A DNA stretch of 9,058 nt from Tannerella sp. (GCA_031289515.1 JAITPH010000080.1:1-9058), one strand, 5' to 3'. Shown: positions 1 to 6,957, counted from the first letter of the stretch. Notes: generated from the letters alone by a model not told the origin. Program-made: numbers and translations.

Positions 1-218
1 CGGTGATGAACAACTGGGGCGCCAATCACGGCAGCGTATGCTACGGACATGTGGGCGCAGACCTGATTACTCTGGCTTCGATGTTGCGCATTCCTGTTTG
101 CATGCACAATGTCGACGAAAAAGACATATTCCGTCCCGCTTCATGGAATGCTTTCGGCATGGACAAGGAAGGGGCTGACTATCGGGCTTGCAAAACTTAC
201 GGTGCGTTATACAAGTAG
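1..218 (+). CDS. fucI: L-fucose isomerase, C-terminal end (5' truncated by window edge)
   Basis: This is the last 71 codons of L-fucose isomerase, a cytoplasmic Mn-dependent enzyme that converts L-fucose to L-fuculose, the first intracellular step of fucose breakdown. The reading frame starts at base 3, is open from the window edge, and ends at TAG 216-218. The peptide begins VMNNWGANHG and continues through GADLITLASMLRIPV, MHNV and DYRACKTYGALYK, the conserved C-terminus of the FucI family. The His in NWGANHG (codon 27-29) lies 62 residues from the end, which fits the metal- and substrate-binding His of E. coli FucI (H528 of 591). The stop is 11 bases before the fucP start, so the two are almost certainly cotranscribed. 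The 5' part and the promoter lie outside the window. I am confident of the family from this motif-dense tail. Confidence 0.95.
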   Translation, partial: VMNNWGANHGSVCYGHVGADLITLASMLRIPVCMHNVDEKDIFRPASWNAFGMDKEGADYRACKTYGALYK

Positions 219-229
219 CTGATAACAAT

Positions 230-1540
230 ATGAGTAATAAATCAATATTAAGTAAGAACGGAGTCAGTTATCTGATTCCGTTCATATTGGTAACGTTCTG
301 TTTCGCATTGTGGGGCTTCGCCAACGACATCACAAACCCGATGGTTAAAGCCTTTTCGAAGATATTCAGGACGAGCGTTACCGAAGGCGCTTTAGTACAG
401 GTCGCTTTCTATGGCGGATATTTCGCCATGGCGTTCCCTGCTGCAATATTTATCCGTAAATACTCGTATAAGGCAGGTATTTTGATGGGTCTCGGCTTGT
501 ATGCTATCGGGGCTTTCCTGTTTTTTCCGGCTAAGATGACCGGTAACTACTACCCTTTCCTCATCGCTTATTTCATTCTCACATGCGGGCTGTCGTTTCT
601 TGAAACAAGCGCAAATCCGTATATCCTGTCGATGGGAACGGAAGATACGTCTACGCAACGGCTGAATTTTGCGCAGTCGTTTAACCCGATGGGATCGCTT
701 ATGGGAATGTTTATCGCGATGAATTTCATTCAGGCGAAGCTGGATCCGATGGATTCCGTTCAGCGGGCGGCGCTCGACACTTCACAGTTTGAGACGCTCA
801 AAAATGCCGATCTTGGGATATTGATAAAGCCGTATCTGATAATCGGAGGTGTTATTGTCATGATGCTGCTGCTGATATTCTTTATGAATATGCCCAAGAA
901 TGAAGACAAATCGCATGAGATACATTTCGTGGCGACGCTGAAACGTATCTTCTCGTTGAAACATTATCGCGAAGGCGTCATTGCCCAGTTCTTTTACGTC
1001 GGCGTGCAGATAATGTGCTGGACGTTTATTATTCAGTACGGAACGAGGATATTTATGGAACGCGGCATGGCCGAAAAAGAGGCGGAAGTGCTGAGCCAGA
1101 CATACAATATTGTTGCGATGATAGTGTTTTGTTGCAGTCGTTTCATCTGTACGTATCTTCTGAAATTTCTTAATCCGGGCAAATTGCTGATGATATTGGC
1201 GATTGCCGGCGGCTGCCTTACTTTGGGCGTCATCGGATGCAGAGATATTTACGGACTGTACTGTCTGGTTGGCGTATCGGCGTGCATGTCGCTCATGTTT
1301 CCGACGATTTACGGTATAGCATTGAAAGGACTCGGCGAGGACGCCAAATTTGGCGCTGCCGGTCTTATCATGTCCATACTCGGAGGCTCGGTGTTGCCAC
1401 CGCTACAGGCTTTAATAATAGATTTGAAAGACGTGTCGGGCTTTCCGGCTGTAAATTTGTCGTTTATCCTGCCGCTGATTTGCTTTGTAGTAATAACTCT
1501 CTACGGACTAAGCACATACAAGACGGCTCGGAATAATTGA
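230..1540 (+). CDS. fucP: L-fucose:H+ symporter FucP (MFS)
   Basis: A 436-residue inner-membrane transporter of the major facilitator superfamily, FHS/FucP family, which imports L-fucose with a proton. Length matches E. coli FucP (438 aa), and the hydrophobicity suits twelve membrane helices. Two acidic residues sit where the family has its functional ones: D33 in FALWGFANDI (compare D46 in E. coli) and E125 in LSFLETSANPY (compare E135). Gly-rich stretches such as GGYFAMAFPAA and LIMSILGGSVLPPLQ are typical. The open frame extends upstream to 188, but that would overlap fucI; the ATG at 230 gives the family N-terminus (MSNKSILSKNGVSYLIPF) and lies 11 bases after fucI. No clear Shine-Dalgarno sequence precedes it, as is usual in Bacteroidota. 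It is cotranscribed with fucI. A close FHS-family relative with another sugar substrate is possible, but linkage to fucI makes fucose much the likeliest. Confidence 0.94.
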   Translation: MSNKSILSKNGVSYLIPFILVTFCFALWGFANDITNPMVKAFSKIFRTSVTEGALVQVAFYGGYFAMAFPAAIFIRKYSYKAGILMGLGLYAIGAFLFFPAKMTGNYYPFLIAYFILTCGLSFLETSANPYILSMGTEDTSTQRLNFAQSFNPMGSLMGMFIAMNFIQAKLDPMDSVQRAALDTSQFETLKNADLGILIKPYLIIGGVIVMMLLLIFFMNMPKNEDKSHEIHFVATLKRIFSLKHYREGVIAQFFYVGVQIMCWTFIIQYGTRIFMERGMAEKEAEVLSQTYNIVAMIVFCCSRFICTYLLKFLNPGKLLMILAIAGGCLTLGVIGCRDIYGLYCLVGVSACMSLMFPTIYGIALKGLGEDAKFGAAGLIMSILGGSVLPPLQALIIDLKDVSGFPAVNLSFILPLICFVVITLYGLSTYKTARNN

Positions 1541-1570
1541 CAACAGTCTTTCTCCGTCACTGCGAATTTG

Positions 1571-1608
1571 CGAAGCAATCCGGAAGTCTCATATTCCGGA
1601 TTGCTTCG
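1571..1608. terminator. Perfect 15-bp hairpin between convergent transcription units
   Basis: Bases 1571-1585 (CGAAGCAATCCGGAA) are the exact reverse complement of 1594-1608, with an 8-base loop. The hairpin lies 30 bases after the fucP stop and 20 bases from the stop of the opposing DUF386 gene, so it can serve both convergent units. Only a short, interrupted T stretch follows on the plus strand, so it is not a textbook intrinsic terminator. The GAAGCAATCC core, preceded by a TGCGA element, resembles widespread intergenic REP-like repeats. A terminator role is inferred from position. Confidence 0.65.
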
Positions 1609-1628
1609 TTCTTTACTCGGTTTTCCTT

Positions 1629-2078
1629 TTAATCTATGGCGACTTTTGCTATTACTTTTCTTATTTCGCCTTTGCCTATGCCGGGAGCGTGTCCGTCTTC
1701 GGGAAAATAAAGGCCAAACTGACCGGGTAAGAGTTTCGAGTACGATGTAGGAGAATCGTGATAAAACATAATATCCTTTCTTGTATCATAAGGTTTGGAG
1801 ATAATCATAAGATCGTTTCCAGCTTTCCATCCTATGCTTTCCACCCCGATAAGAGGTACTTGAATGTCAATATAGTTTCTGTGCGTTTCAAGTATGGCCT
1901 CTTGCGGCAATTTACCCTGAAAACGCGAAATTGAATAAAAAAGACGAGGGTCATTAGTCTCGATATTCCCATCTCTCAATTGCGAGAAGTCGGTACGTTT
2001 GAGAAAGTCGAACGCTCTTTTGAAAAGTGGGTGGAGAGCCTCGTATTGGTGTGAATTTTCTAAAGAATCTAAAATCAT
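1629..2078 (-). CDS. YhcH/YjgK/YiaL family protein (DUF386)
   Basis: A 149-residue cytoplasmic protein of the YhcH/YjgK/YiaL (DUF386) family, a cupin-like beta-barrel fold related to EbgC. A member in E. coli (YhcH/NanQ) has been described as a sialic acid anomerase, and others sit in sugar operons, so a small sugar or sugar phosphate is the likely ligand. Family motifs visible: NDPRLFYSISRFQGK (about 42-56), ETHRNYIDIQVPLIGVESIGW (64-84, with H66, D71, Q73 and E80), FPEDGHAPGI (125-134, with H130) and KVIAKV (141-146). H66, E80 and H130 are candidate metal ligands and K141/K145 candidate substrate contacts. There is no signal peptide. It starts 28 bases after the PmbA gene, so it is probably the last gene of the tldD-pmbA unit, and it converges on fucP. 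The true substrate cannot be told from the sequence. Confidence 0.9.
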   Translation of the reverse strand: MILDSLENSHQYEALHPLFKRAFDFLKRTDFSQLRDGNIETNDPRLFYSISRFQGKLPQEAILETHRNYIDIQVPLIGVESIGWKAGNDLMIISKPYDTRKDIMFYHDSPTSYSKLLPGQFGLYFPEDGHAPGIGKGEIRKVIAKVAID

Positions 2079-2106
2079 AATTAATTATTTTTAAATATTG
2101 TTGTGG

Positions 2107-3426
2107 TTACATTCCGCTAAAATCAATGTTGTCGAACAATAGAGAAGGGATGCGCCAGTTTGAAGACAGGCGCGCATCATTACCGGTTTCGATAAGATTG
2201 CGCCATAGTAAGAGCATGTTACCTGTAATATTCATTTCATTTACAGGTTGTGTGGTTTTTCCATTCTCAATAAGAAAACCTTCAATGCCATAAGAAAAGT
2301 CGCCTGTGGTAGCGTTACAGTTACCGCCGTTGAAGCCGGTCACGAGGATGCCTTTATCGACAGACGCAACAAGTCCGTCCATGTTTTTTGTCCCCGCCGG
2401 CATTGTTAAGATTGACGGCGAACTGACGGTTTGTCGGCAATCAAGTTTGTTGGCATTATAAGAATCTATGTAATAAATATTTAGTACACCCGCGTCAAAA
2501 ACGCTTAATCTATTTGTTGCTACGCCTTCGTTGTCGAAATAGCGTGCACCTGAAGATTTCATTAAATGAGGTTCATCGAGAACGGTCATTTTATCGCTGA
2601 ATACTTTCTGCTGGAGTTTGTCGAGCATGAAAGAGTTTTTCTGTTGAATGGCAGAGCCGTTTATCGCACTGATAATAGGTGACAACAAGCGGCTTGCGTT
2701 AAGGTAATCGACAACCATCGGCATCTTAGCCGAGGCGGTCTTTTTCTGCCCCAATTTGCGCAATGCGCTTTCAAGAGCTTTTCGTCCTATGCCGTCTTTT
2801 ATCAGTTCGTCGTAATAGAGCGAGGACTCGTGCCAATACGAACTTGGTCTGGCGTCGCCTTCGCCCTTGATGCTTGCTTCGCCGTAGAGGCTGAAGTATG
2901 AATTTGATGCGTCGCCGTCGAAGCCGTTGCTCGAAACGATATAGCTGAAACTGTCGCCGTCGGAGTAGGAAGAATTTGACGAAACGACATGTTCGTCCTT
3001 GCCCATTATTTCGTCGCAGACTTTCATGGCGAGCGCCACTTTGTCGTCGGGACGGATATTGTTAAACTTACTGTCGTAGAGTTGCAAGTCGGGCAAACCG
3101 CCTTTGTAGTAAAGCGATTCGTCGGGCAGCGTGCGGGCTTTGTCTTCGGCAAGGTAGCGGATAGAATCGATTCCGTCCTTAATAAATTTCTCAAGTTCTT
3201 CTTTTACAAGGCGATTTGTAGAAATAGAGCCAAAGCGGCCATCTACAAAAAGTTGCAGCGAAAGACCGTTTTCGGACGCCTGTTGCAGACTGTCGATTTT
3301 CATATTCCGAATTTCAAACGAAGTATTCGAATTGTTGTACAAGCTAATGCGTGCAGCCTGACAGCCATTTTTCATGGCATAATCCATAGCCCATTGAGCC
3401 AGATTTTTTTGCGATTTTGTTATCAT
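2107..3426 (-). CDS. pmbA: PmbA/TldE family protein, non-catalytic partner of TldD
   Basis: A 439-residue TldD/PmbA family protein, close in length to E. coli TldE/PmbA (450 aa). In E. coli, TldE pairs with TldD to form a heterodimeric zinc protease that trims unfolded peptides such as the microcin B17 precursor and the CcdA antitoxin; TldE itself lacks the zinc site. Here too there is no HExxxH motif. The N-terminal domain shows the family pattern FEIRNMKIDSLQQASENGLS (37-56), and the C-terminal domain has VTGFNGGNCNATTGDFSYG (362-380) followed by IEGFLIENGK and NITGNMLLLWRNL (399-411). It begins one base after the tldD stop. AGGAGG lies 11 bases upstream of the ATG, inside the end of tldD, which points to coupled translation. 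The N-terminus (MITKSQKNLAQWAMDYAMKNG) has no signal peptide, unlike the upstream TldD. Family assignment is firm; the substrate is unknown. Confidence 0.93.
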   Translation of the reverse strand: MITKSQKNLAQWAMDYAMKNGCQAARISLYNNSNTSFEIRNMKIDSLQQASENGLSLQLFVDGRFGSISTNRLVKEELEKFIKDGIDSIRYLAEDKARTLPDESLYYKGGLPDLQLYDSKFNNIRPDDKVALAMKVCDEIMGKDEHVVSSNSSYSDGDSFSYIVSSNGFDGDASNSYFSLYGEASIKGEGDARPSSYWHESSLYYDELIKDGIGRKALESALRKLGQKKTASAKMPMVVDYLNASRLLSPIISAINGSAIQQKNSFMLDKLQQKVFSDKMTVLDEPHLMKSSGARYFDNEGVATNRLSVFDAGVLNIYYIDSYNANKLDCRQTVSSPSILTMPAGTKNMDGLVASVDKGILVTGFNGGNCNATTGDFSYGIEGFLIENGKTTQPVNEMNITGNMLLLWRNLIETGNDARLSSNWRIPSLLFDNIDFSGM

Positions 3427-3427
3427 A

Positions 3428-4960
3428 TTAACTCTCTCCTCCTACTGTAAGTTTACTAACTAAAGCCGACGGCATACCGAGCGTCACGGGGCACGACTGA
3501 CCGTCTTTGCCGCAAGTCCACGAGCCTGCATCCATCTTGAAATTTGAGCCGACCATAGTAATATCGGCGAGCGCTTTCGGCCCGTTTCCGATTATGTTTA
3601 TGTCTTTAACAGGCTGCGTCAGTTTGCCGCCTTCGATCAGATAGCCGTTTTTGACGAAGAACGTGAAGTCGCCCGCTCCTATCTGAACCTGCCCATTTGT
3701 GAAGTTCGATACATAGACGCCTTTTTTGACCGACGCTATTATTTCTTCCTCGCTATATTTGCCGTTTTCCATATATGTAGCTCTCATGCGGGGTATGGGC
3801 ATGTTTCGGAACGATTCGCGGCGTCCGTTGCCTGTCGGAGCAACGCCGTAGAACTTGGAACTGATGCGGTCGTGCAGGTAGCTTGTCAATACGCCCTCGC
3901 GTACAATATAGGTCTTCTGCCCTTCGACGCCTTCGTCATCGATATTGACTGCTCCGCGATTTTGCGGAATCGTGCCGTCGTCGACGATGTTGATGCTTGC
4001 GTCGCAAACCGTTTTATTCAGTTTATCGGAGAAGATAGAGATATTTTTTCTATTGAAATCGGCTTCAAAAGCATGACCGATAGCTTCATGCAGCAAAATG
4101 CCGGAGCCGCCCGCGCCCATTACGACAGGCATTTCGCCTCCTTTTGGCTTGATTGAATCGAAAAGGATAGACGTTTTTGCGATAGATTCTTTTACTATTT
4201 CATCAACCATGTCGTCGGTCAGAAATTCAGCTCCCATGCGCAAGGCGCGCGAAGATCCGTTGCTTTCCGTGCGACCGTCGCGGATCATTATACATTGCGC
4301 TCCGAGGATGGCCATCGGGCGATAATCGTAATAATAAAGACCTTCGGAGTTGCAGAACATGATGTGCGAGGTCGAGTCGTTCATCCATGCCGATACTTTT
4401 GTGATGCTGTTGTCGGCGGCAAACATTTTGTCGTTAATATTCTGAAGATATGGCATCTTATTGTTTACGGCGACATCTTCCCAAGCTGTTTTTGCTTTAT
4501 ACAGACTGTTGTTTACGGATATTTCCGTCAGATTGACAGGAGATTTCACAGCGGCGTCGTTTGCTATACGCGCTGCTGTCTGCGCCGCTTTGAGCATATC
4601 GTCGAGAGCAAGGTTTTCGACGTAGGCATAACCTGTCTGGTCGCCTGCAACGACACGTACTCCCATACCGAAATCGATATTGGAATAAGCGCGATTTACC
4701 GAGCCGTCCTGAAGGCTCAGACTGTTAGAATAAGTATGCTCGAAGAACAAATCGGCATAACTACCGCCTTTTTCCAAAGCAGCGGACAACACTTTTTTGA
4801 GTTGACTTTCGGTAACTCCAAAATGTTCCATCGCGAAATTCATCGTCGCGGAATCGGCGCTTGTTCTTCCGATATTGCAACTGCTAAACATGGAGGGAAC
4901 GGCGACAGTTCCTAACATAAGCCCTCCTGCTTTAATAAATTCTCTTCTGTTAAATCCCAT
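3428..4960 (-). CDS. tldD: TldD family zinc metalloprotease with twin-arginine, lipobox-like signal
   Basis: A 510-residue TldD-type metalloprotease, the catalytic half of a TldD/TldE pair. The zinc motif HEAIGH is at 291-296 (H291, E292, H295) inside a conserved stretch from GSGILL (285-290) to AFEADF (297-302). C483 in WTCGKDGQ matches the third zinc ligand of E. coli TldD, and the C-terminus (GMPSALVSKLTVGG) is typical. It is about 30 residues longer than E. coli TldD (481 aa) because of an N-terminal extension: a twin-arginine motif NRREFIK (4-10), a hydrophobic segment (about 11-25) and FSSC (25-28), which resembles a lipobox with Cys28. This suggests export by Tat and lipid anchoring, whereas E. 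coli TldD is cytoplasmic. It is the first gene of the tldD-pmbA-DUF386 unit; the ATG at 4960 is chosen because it gives this intact signal. The family is certain; localisation is predicted. Confidence 0.93.
   Translation of the reverse strand: MGFNRREFIKAGGLMLGTVAVPSMFSSCNIGRTSADSATMNFAMEHFGVTESQLKKVLSAALEKGGSYADLFFEHTYSNSLSLQDGSVNRAYSNIDFGMGVRVVAGDQTGYAYVENLALDDMLKAAQTAARIANDAAVKSPVNLTEISVNNSLYKAKTAWEDVAVNNKMPYLQNINDKMFAADNSITKVSAWMNDSTSHIMFCNSEGLYYYDYRPMAILGAQCIMIRDGRTESNGSSRALRMGAEFLTDDMVDEIVKESIAKTSILFDSIKPKGGEMPVVMGAGGSGILLHEAIGHAFEADFNRKNISIFSDKLNKTVCDASINIVDDGTIPQNRGAVNIDDEGVEGQKTYIVREGVLTSYLHDRISSKFYGVAPTGNGRRESFRNMPIPRMRATYMENGKYSEEEIIASVKKGVYVSNFTNGQVQIGAGDFTFFVKNGYLIEGGKLTQPVKDINIIGNGPKALADITMVGSNFKMDAGSWTCGKDGQSCPVTLGMPSALVSKLTVGGES
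3438..3443 (-). promoter_or_regulatory. Shine-Dalgarno-like AGGAGG before pmbA
   Basis: On the minus strand AGGAGG lies within the last codons of tldD, 11 bases before the pmbA ATG (3426-3424). Purine-rich ribosome sites of this strength are uncommon in Bacteroidota. Combined with the single base between the two genes, it suggests translational coupling that keeps the two subunits in balance. The same bases also encode the Gly-Gly-Glu tail of TldD, so the match could be incidental. Confidence 0.45.
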
Positions 4961-5003
4961 AGATGTATATAAAAAGCCATAATATTTTTTTCGTTTCGGA
5001 GTG

Positions 5004-5038
5004 CAAAGATATGATTTTTTTTTATCTTTGTACTCAAT
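5004..5038 (-). promoter_or_regulatory. Putative Bacteroidota-type promoter for the tldD-pmbA-DUF386 unit
   Basis: On the minus strand TATCTTTG (5011-5004) matches the TAnnTTTG -7 box of the Bacteroidota primary sigma factor exactly, about 43 bases before the tldD ATG. A weak ATTG (5038-5035) stands in for the -33 TTTG, but the 23-base gap is longer than the usual 19-21. The -7 box is convincing and the -33 element is not. Confidence 0.6.
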
Positions 5039-5059
5039 TTAAATATTTTTATATCTTGG
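5023..5059 (+). promoter_or_regulatory. Putative promoter(s) for the modF-like gene
   Basis: Two readings are possible. TATCTTTG at 5023-5030 is a perfect TAnnTTTG -7 box but has no good -33 element upstream. Alternatively TTTG at 5027-5030 acts as the -33 element, followed after 21 bases by TATCTTGG (5052-5059), a one-mismatch -7 box. The second reading has the right spacing and would start transcription near 5066, about 65 bases before the ATG. Which is used cannot be decided here. Confidence 0.5.
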
Positions 5060-5129
5060 ACTGCAATATCACAATATTATCAAATACCCGATATGACGTC
5101 CAAATGGGAAATTTTATTATAGAAAAAAG

Positions 5130-6554
5130 ATGATTATAGTAGATCGAGCGGTTGGCTGGATTGGCGGAGAAGGCTTTCGTGAAGCGGTTTCGTTGCGGAT
5201 TGAGGCTGGTGAACATGTGGCTTTCGTCGGTCCTAACGGAGGCGGGAAAAGTACGCTTGCGCAGATGATTATCGGGAAATATCCCTTGCGCGAAGGATCT
5301 GTCATTTACGGATTCTCGCCTGCGCCGGTTTATAAAAACATCCGGTTTATCGCTTTTAAAGACAGCTACGGACCTGCCGATGCTACGTACTACCTCCAAC
5401 AACGCTGGAACTCGCAGGATAGAGACGCTTCGCCGTCAGTTCGCGATTCGCTGGGCGATATTAGCGGGAATGACCTCGAAAGCGGACTTTTTGAGTTGTT
5501 CGGCGTCAATGAGATGCTTGACAAACAAACGGTAATGCTTTCGAGCGGCGAGATGCGCAAATTTCAACTGACAAAAGCCTTGCTCGCGCGCCCGCGAATC
5601 ATAATAATAGACAATCCTTTTATCGGTCTCGACGCCGGGACGCGCACCCGGTTGGGCGACTTGCTCGAAAGCCTTGTCCGAATGGGCGAAGTGCAGGTTA
5701 TTCTTTTACTTTCCAGGACGGACGAAATACCGGATTTTATAACTCATGTCATACCTGTGCGGGATATGCGTTGCGGGCAAAAGACGCGACTTTGCGATTA
5801 TCGGGAGAATACGGGATTGCTTCGCAGGCTTGCAGTGGCGGCGAGTATGGCGTCATTGGCAACGAATCTTCTCCATTCCGAAAAAGCGGGCGATACAATA
5901 ATAGAAATGCGCAATGTGTCGATAAAATATGGCGAGCGGACGATACTCGACTCCATCAATTGGACGGTGAAGCGGGGAGAGAAATGGGCGTTGCTCGGAC
6001 AGAACGGTTCCGGCAAATCGACGCTTTTAAGTCTTGTCTGCGCCGACAATCCGCAGTCGTATTCGTGCGATATATCGCTGTTTGGCGCGCGTCGCGGCAC
6101 AGGCGAAAGCATTTGGGACATAAAAAAGCGCATAGGATACGTCAGTCCGGAAACGCACCGCGCCTATTCGGAAAACATACCGGCGATAGAAATAGTAGCA
6201 AGCGGGTTGTTCGACAGCGTCGGTCTGTACGTTCGTCCACATCCAGAACAATATGCCGTATGCGAATGGTGGATGAATGTTTTCGGCATTTTGGGGCTGC
6301 GTGACCGCAATTTTCTGCAATTATCGGACGGCGAACAGCGACTTGTACTTTTATCGCGTGCATTTGTTAAAAATCCGGAGTTACTCATTCTCGACGAGCC
6401 ATTACACGGTCTCGATTTGCATAACCGAAATTTGGTTAATGGAATCATCGAAAAATTCTGTGAAATTGAGGACAAGACGCTTGTAACAGTCACGCATTAC
6501 GAAGACGATTTGCCGAAATGTATCACAAATAAATATGTTTTAACCAAACACTAA
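5130..6554 (+). CDS. modF: ModF-like protein with two ABC ATPase domains
   Basis: A 474-residue soluble protein with two fused ABC ATPase domains and no membrane segment, resembling E. coli ModF (490 aa), which is encoded with the molybdate transporter genes but whose role is unclear. Domain 1 has Walker A GPNGGGKST (34-42), signature LSSGE (137-141) and Walker B IIIID (157-161). It is followed by N162 instead of the catalytic Glu, and by SRTDEIP (195-201) where the switch His would be expected. Domain 2 looks intact: Walker A GQNGSGKST (290-298), signature LSDGE (398-402), Walker B with E423 (LLILDEP), and H456. The segment LFGARRGTGESIWDIKKRIG (317-336) is strongly ModF-like. The ATG at 5130 is used because the frame closes upstream at TGA 5094-5096. 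It stands alone, diverging from tldD, with no modABC genes in view, so a molybdate link is not supported by context. Confidence 0.85.
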   Translation: MIIVDRAVGWIGGEGFREAVSLRIEAGEHVAFVGPNGGGKSTLAQMIIGKYPLREGSVIYGFSPAPVYKNIRFIAFKDSYGPADATYYLQQRWNSQDRDASPSVRDSLGDISGNDLESGLFELFGVNEMLDKQTVMLSSGEMRKFQLTKALLARPRIIIIDNPFIGLDAGTRTRLGDLLESLVRMGEVQVILLLSRTDEIPDFITHVIPVRDMRCGQKTRLCDYRENTGLLRRLAVAASMASLATNLLHSEKAGDTIIEMRNVSIKYGERTILDSINWTVKRGEKWALLGQNGSGKSTLLSLVCADNPQSYSCDISLFGARRGTGESIWDIKKRIGYVSPETHRAYSENIPAIEIVASGLFDSVGLYVRPHPEQYAVCEWWMNVFGILGLRDRNFLQLSDGEQRLVLLSRAFVKNPELLILDEPLHGLDLHNRNLVNGIIEKFCEIEDKTLVTVTHYEDDLPKCITNKYVLTKH

Positions 6555-6632
6555 ATCACGCACGACAGCGACTGTAATAAAACGCAACAATGCAGGTACA
6601 ATAAGAGTTGTAGCACAAGTATGTATCAATAA

Positions 6633-6773
6633 AAAAATAAAAGAAAATTGTTTTTCAAAACAAAAAAACAACACACGTCGATTTCTCCGGGAACGGCAGA
6701 AATAAAGCTGCATGGCGGAATATATGTTGTTACCGTCAATAACGGCGTCGGCTGGAAAGTGAGGATTAATTAA
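6633..6773 (+). pseudogene. Possible relic of a secreted protein's C-terminal tail
   Basis: The plus frame is open from after TAA 6630-6632 to TAA 6771-6773 with no ATG. Its end reads TAEIKLHGGIYVVTVNNGVG followed by WKVRIN and the stop. The G-I-Y-V-V-x-V-N-N pattern ending in a basic strand is typical of the last strands of C-terminal sorting or Ig-like domains of secreted Bacteroidota proteins, as in T9SS-type tails. The upstream part is AT-rich and not protein-like, so at most the 3' end of a lost gene remains. The stretch is short and could be chance. Confidence 0.35.
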
Positions 6774-6811
6774 TAATCGGGAAAGCATGTCGTGTCGCCC
6801 GAAGCGCCACA

Positions 6812-6862
6812 CCCGTCCCATCGACCGGAGTGCGTCCCACCCCGTCCCATCGACCGGAGTGC
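6812..6862 (+). repeat. Tandem pair of a 22-bp REP-like repeat
   Basis: Bases 6812-6833 and 6841-6862 are identical over 22 bp (core CCCATCGACCGGAGTGC), separated by 7 bases. They are diverged copies of the ATGTCGACCGGAGCG repeat seen four more times before position 7361. They sit in non-coding DNA. Confidence 0.85.
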
Positions 6863-6872
6863 AGCACAATCA

Positions 6873-6917
6873 CGTCATATCGACCGGAGCGAAGCATAGT
6901 GGAGACATGACGGAATG
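6873..6917 (+). repeat. REP-like repeat copy 3, with self-complementary ends
   Basis: This copy reads CGTCATATCGACCGGAGCG, then a variable AGC-rich part, then GGAGACATGACGGAATG. Its ends, CGTCATATC (6873-6881) and GACATGACG (6904-6912), pair at 8 of 9 positions, so one unit can form a hairpin, as REP elements do. It follows the tandem pair in the same orientation. Confidence 0.8.
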
Positions 6918-6947
6918 AAAAAAAACGTCTTCAGCGCCGTTTCATTC
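6913..6947 (-). terminator. Putative terminator for the mini-ORF transcript
   Basis: On the minus strand GAATG-AAACG (6947-6938) can pair with CGTTT (6927-6923) and, across a bulge of five T, with CATTC (6917-6913). The loop is 10 bases and the T8 run (6925-6918) lies in the descending arm. The structure starts 10 bases after the stop of the 39-codon mini-ORF. A T9 run at 6951-6959 follows on the plus strand, so the element could also act in that direction. The stem is AT-rich and only moderately stable. Confidence 0.45.
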
Positions 6948-6957
6948 GATTTTTTTT

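Noticed and set aside
188..229. Upstream extension of fucP by 14 codons
   Set aside because: It would overlap the fucI 3' end and add residues not typical of the family; the ATG at 230 gives the expected length and N-terminus.
2989..3450. 153-codon plus-strand ORF antisense to pmbA
   Set aside because: It is a shadow frame of a well-supported PmbA/TldE gene and has no domain features of its own.
4295..4915. 206-codon plus-strand ORF antisense to tldD
   Set aside because: It is a long shadow frame over a conserved TldD sequence; its product shows no recognisable motif.
6540..6869. 109-codon minus-strand ORF downstream of modF
   Set aside because: It overlaps the modF end and runs through the tandem repeats; its composition is not protein-like and no motif is visible.
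6812..6892. CRISPR-like array of 22-bp repeats
   Set aside because: Spacing between copies is only 7 to 10 bases, the third copy is diverged, inverted copies follow, and no cas gene is present. It fits REP-like repeats.
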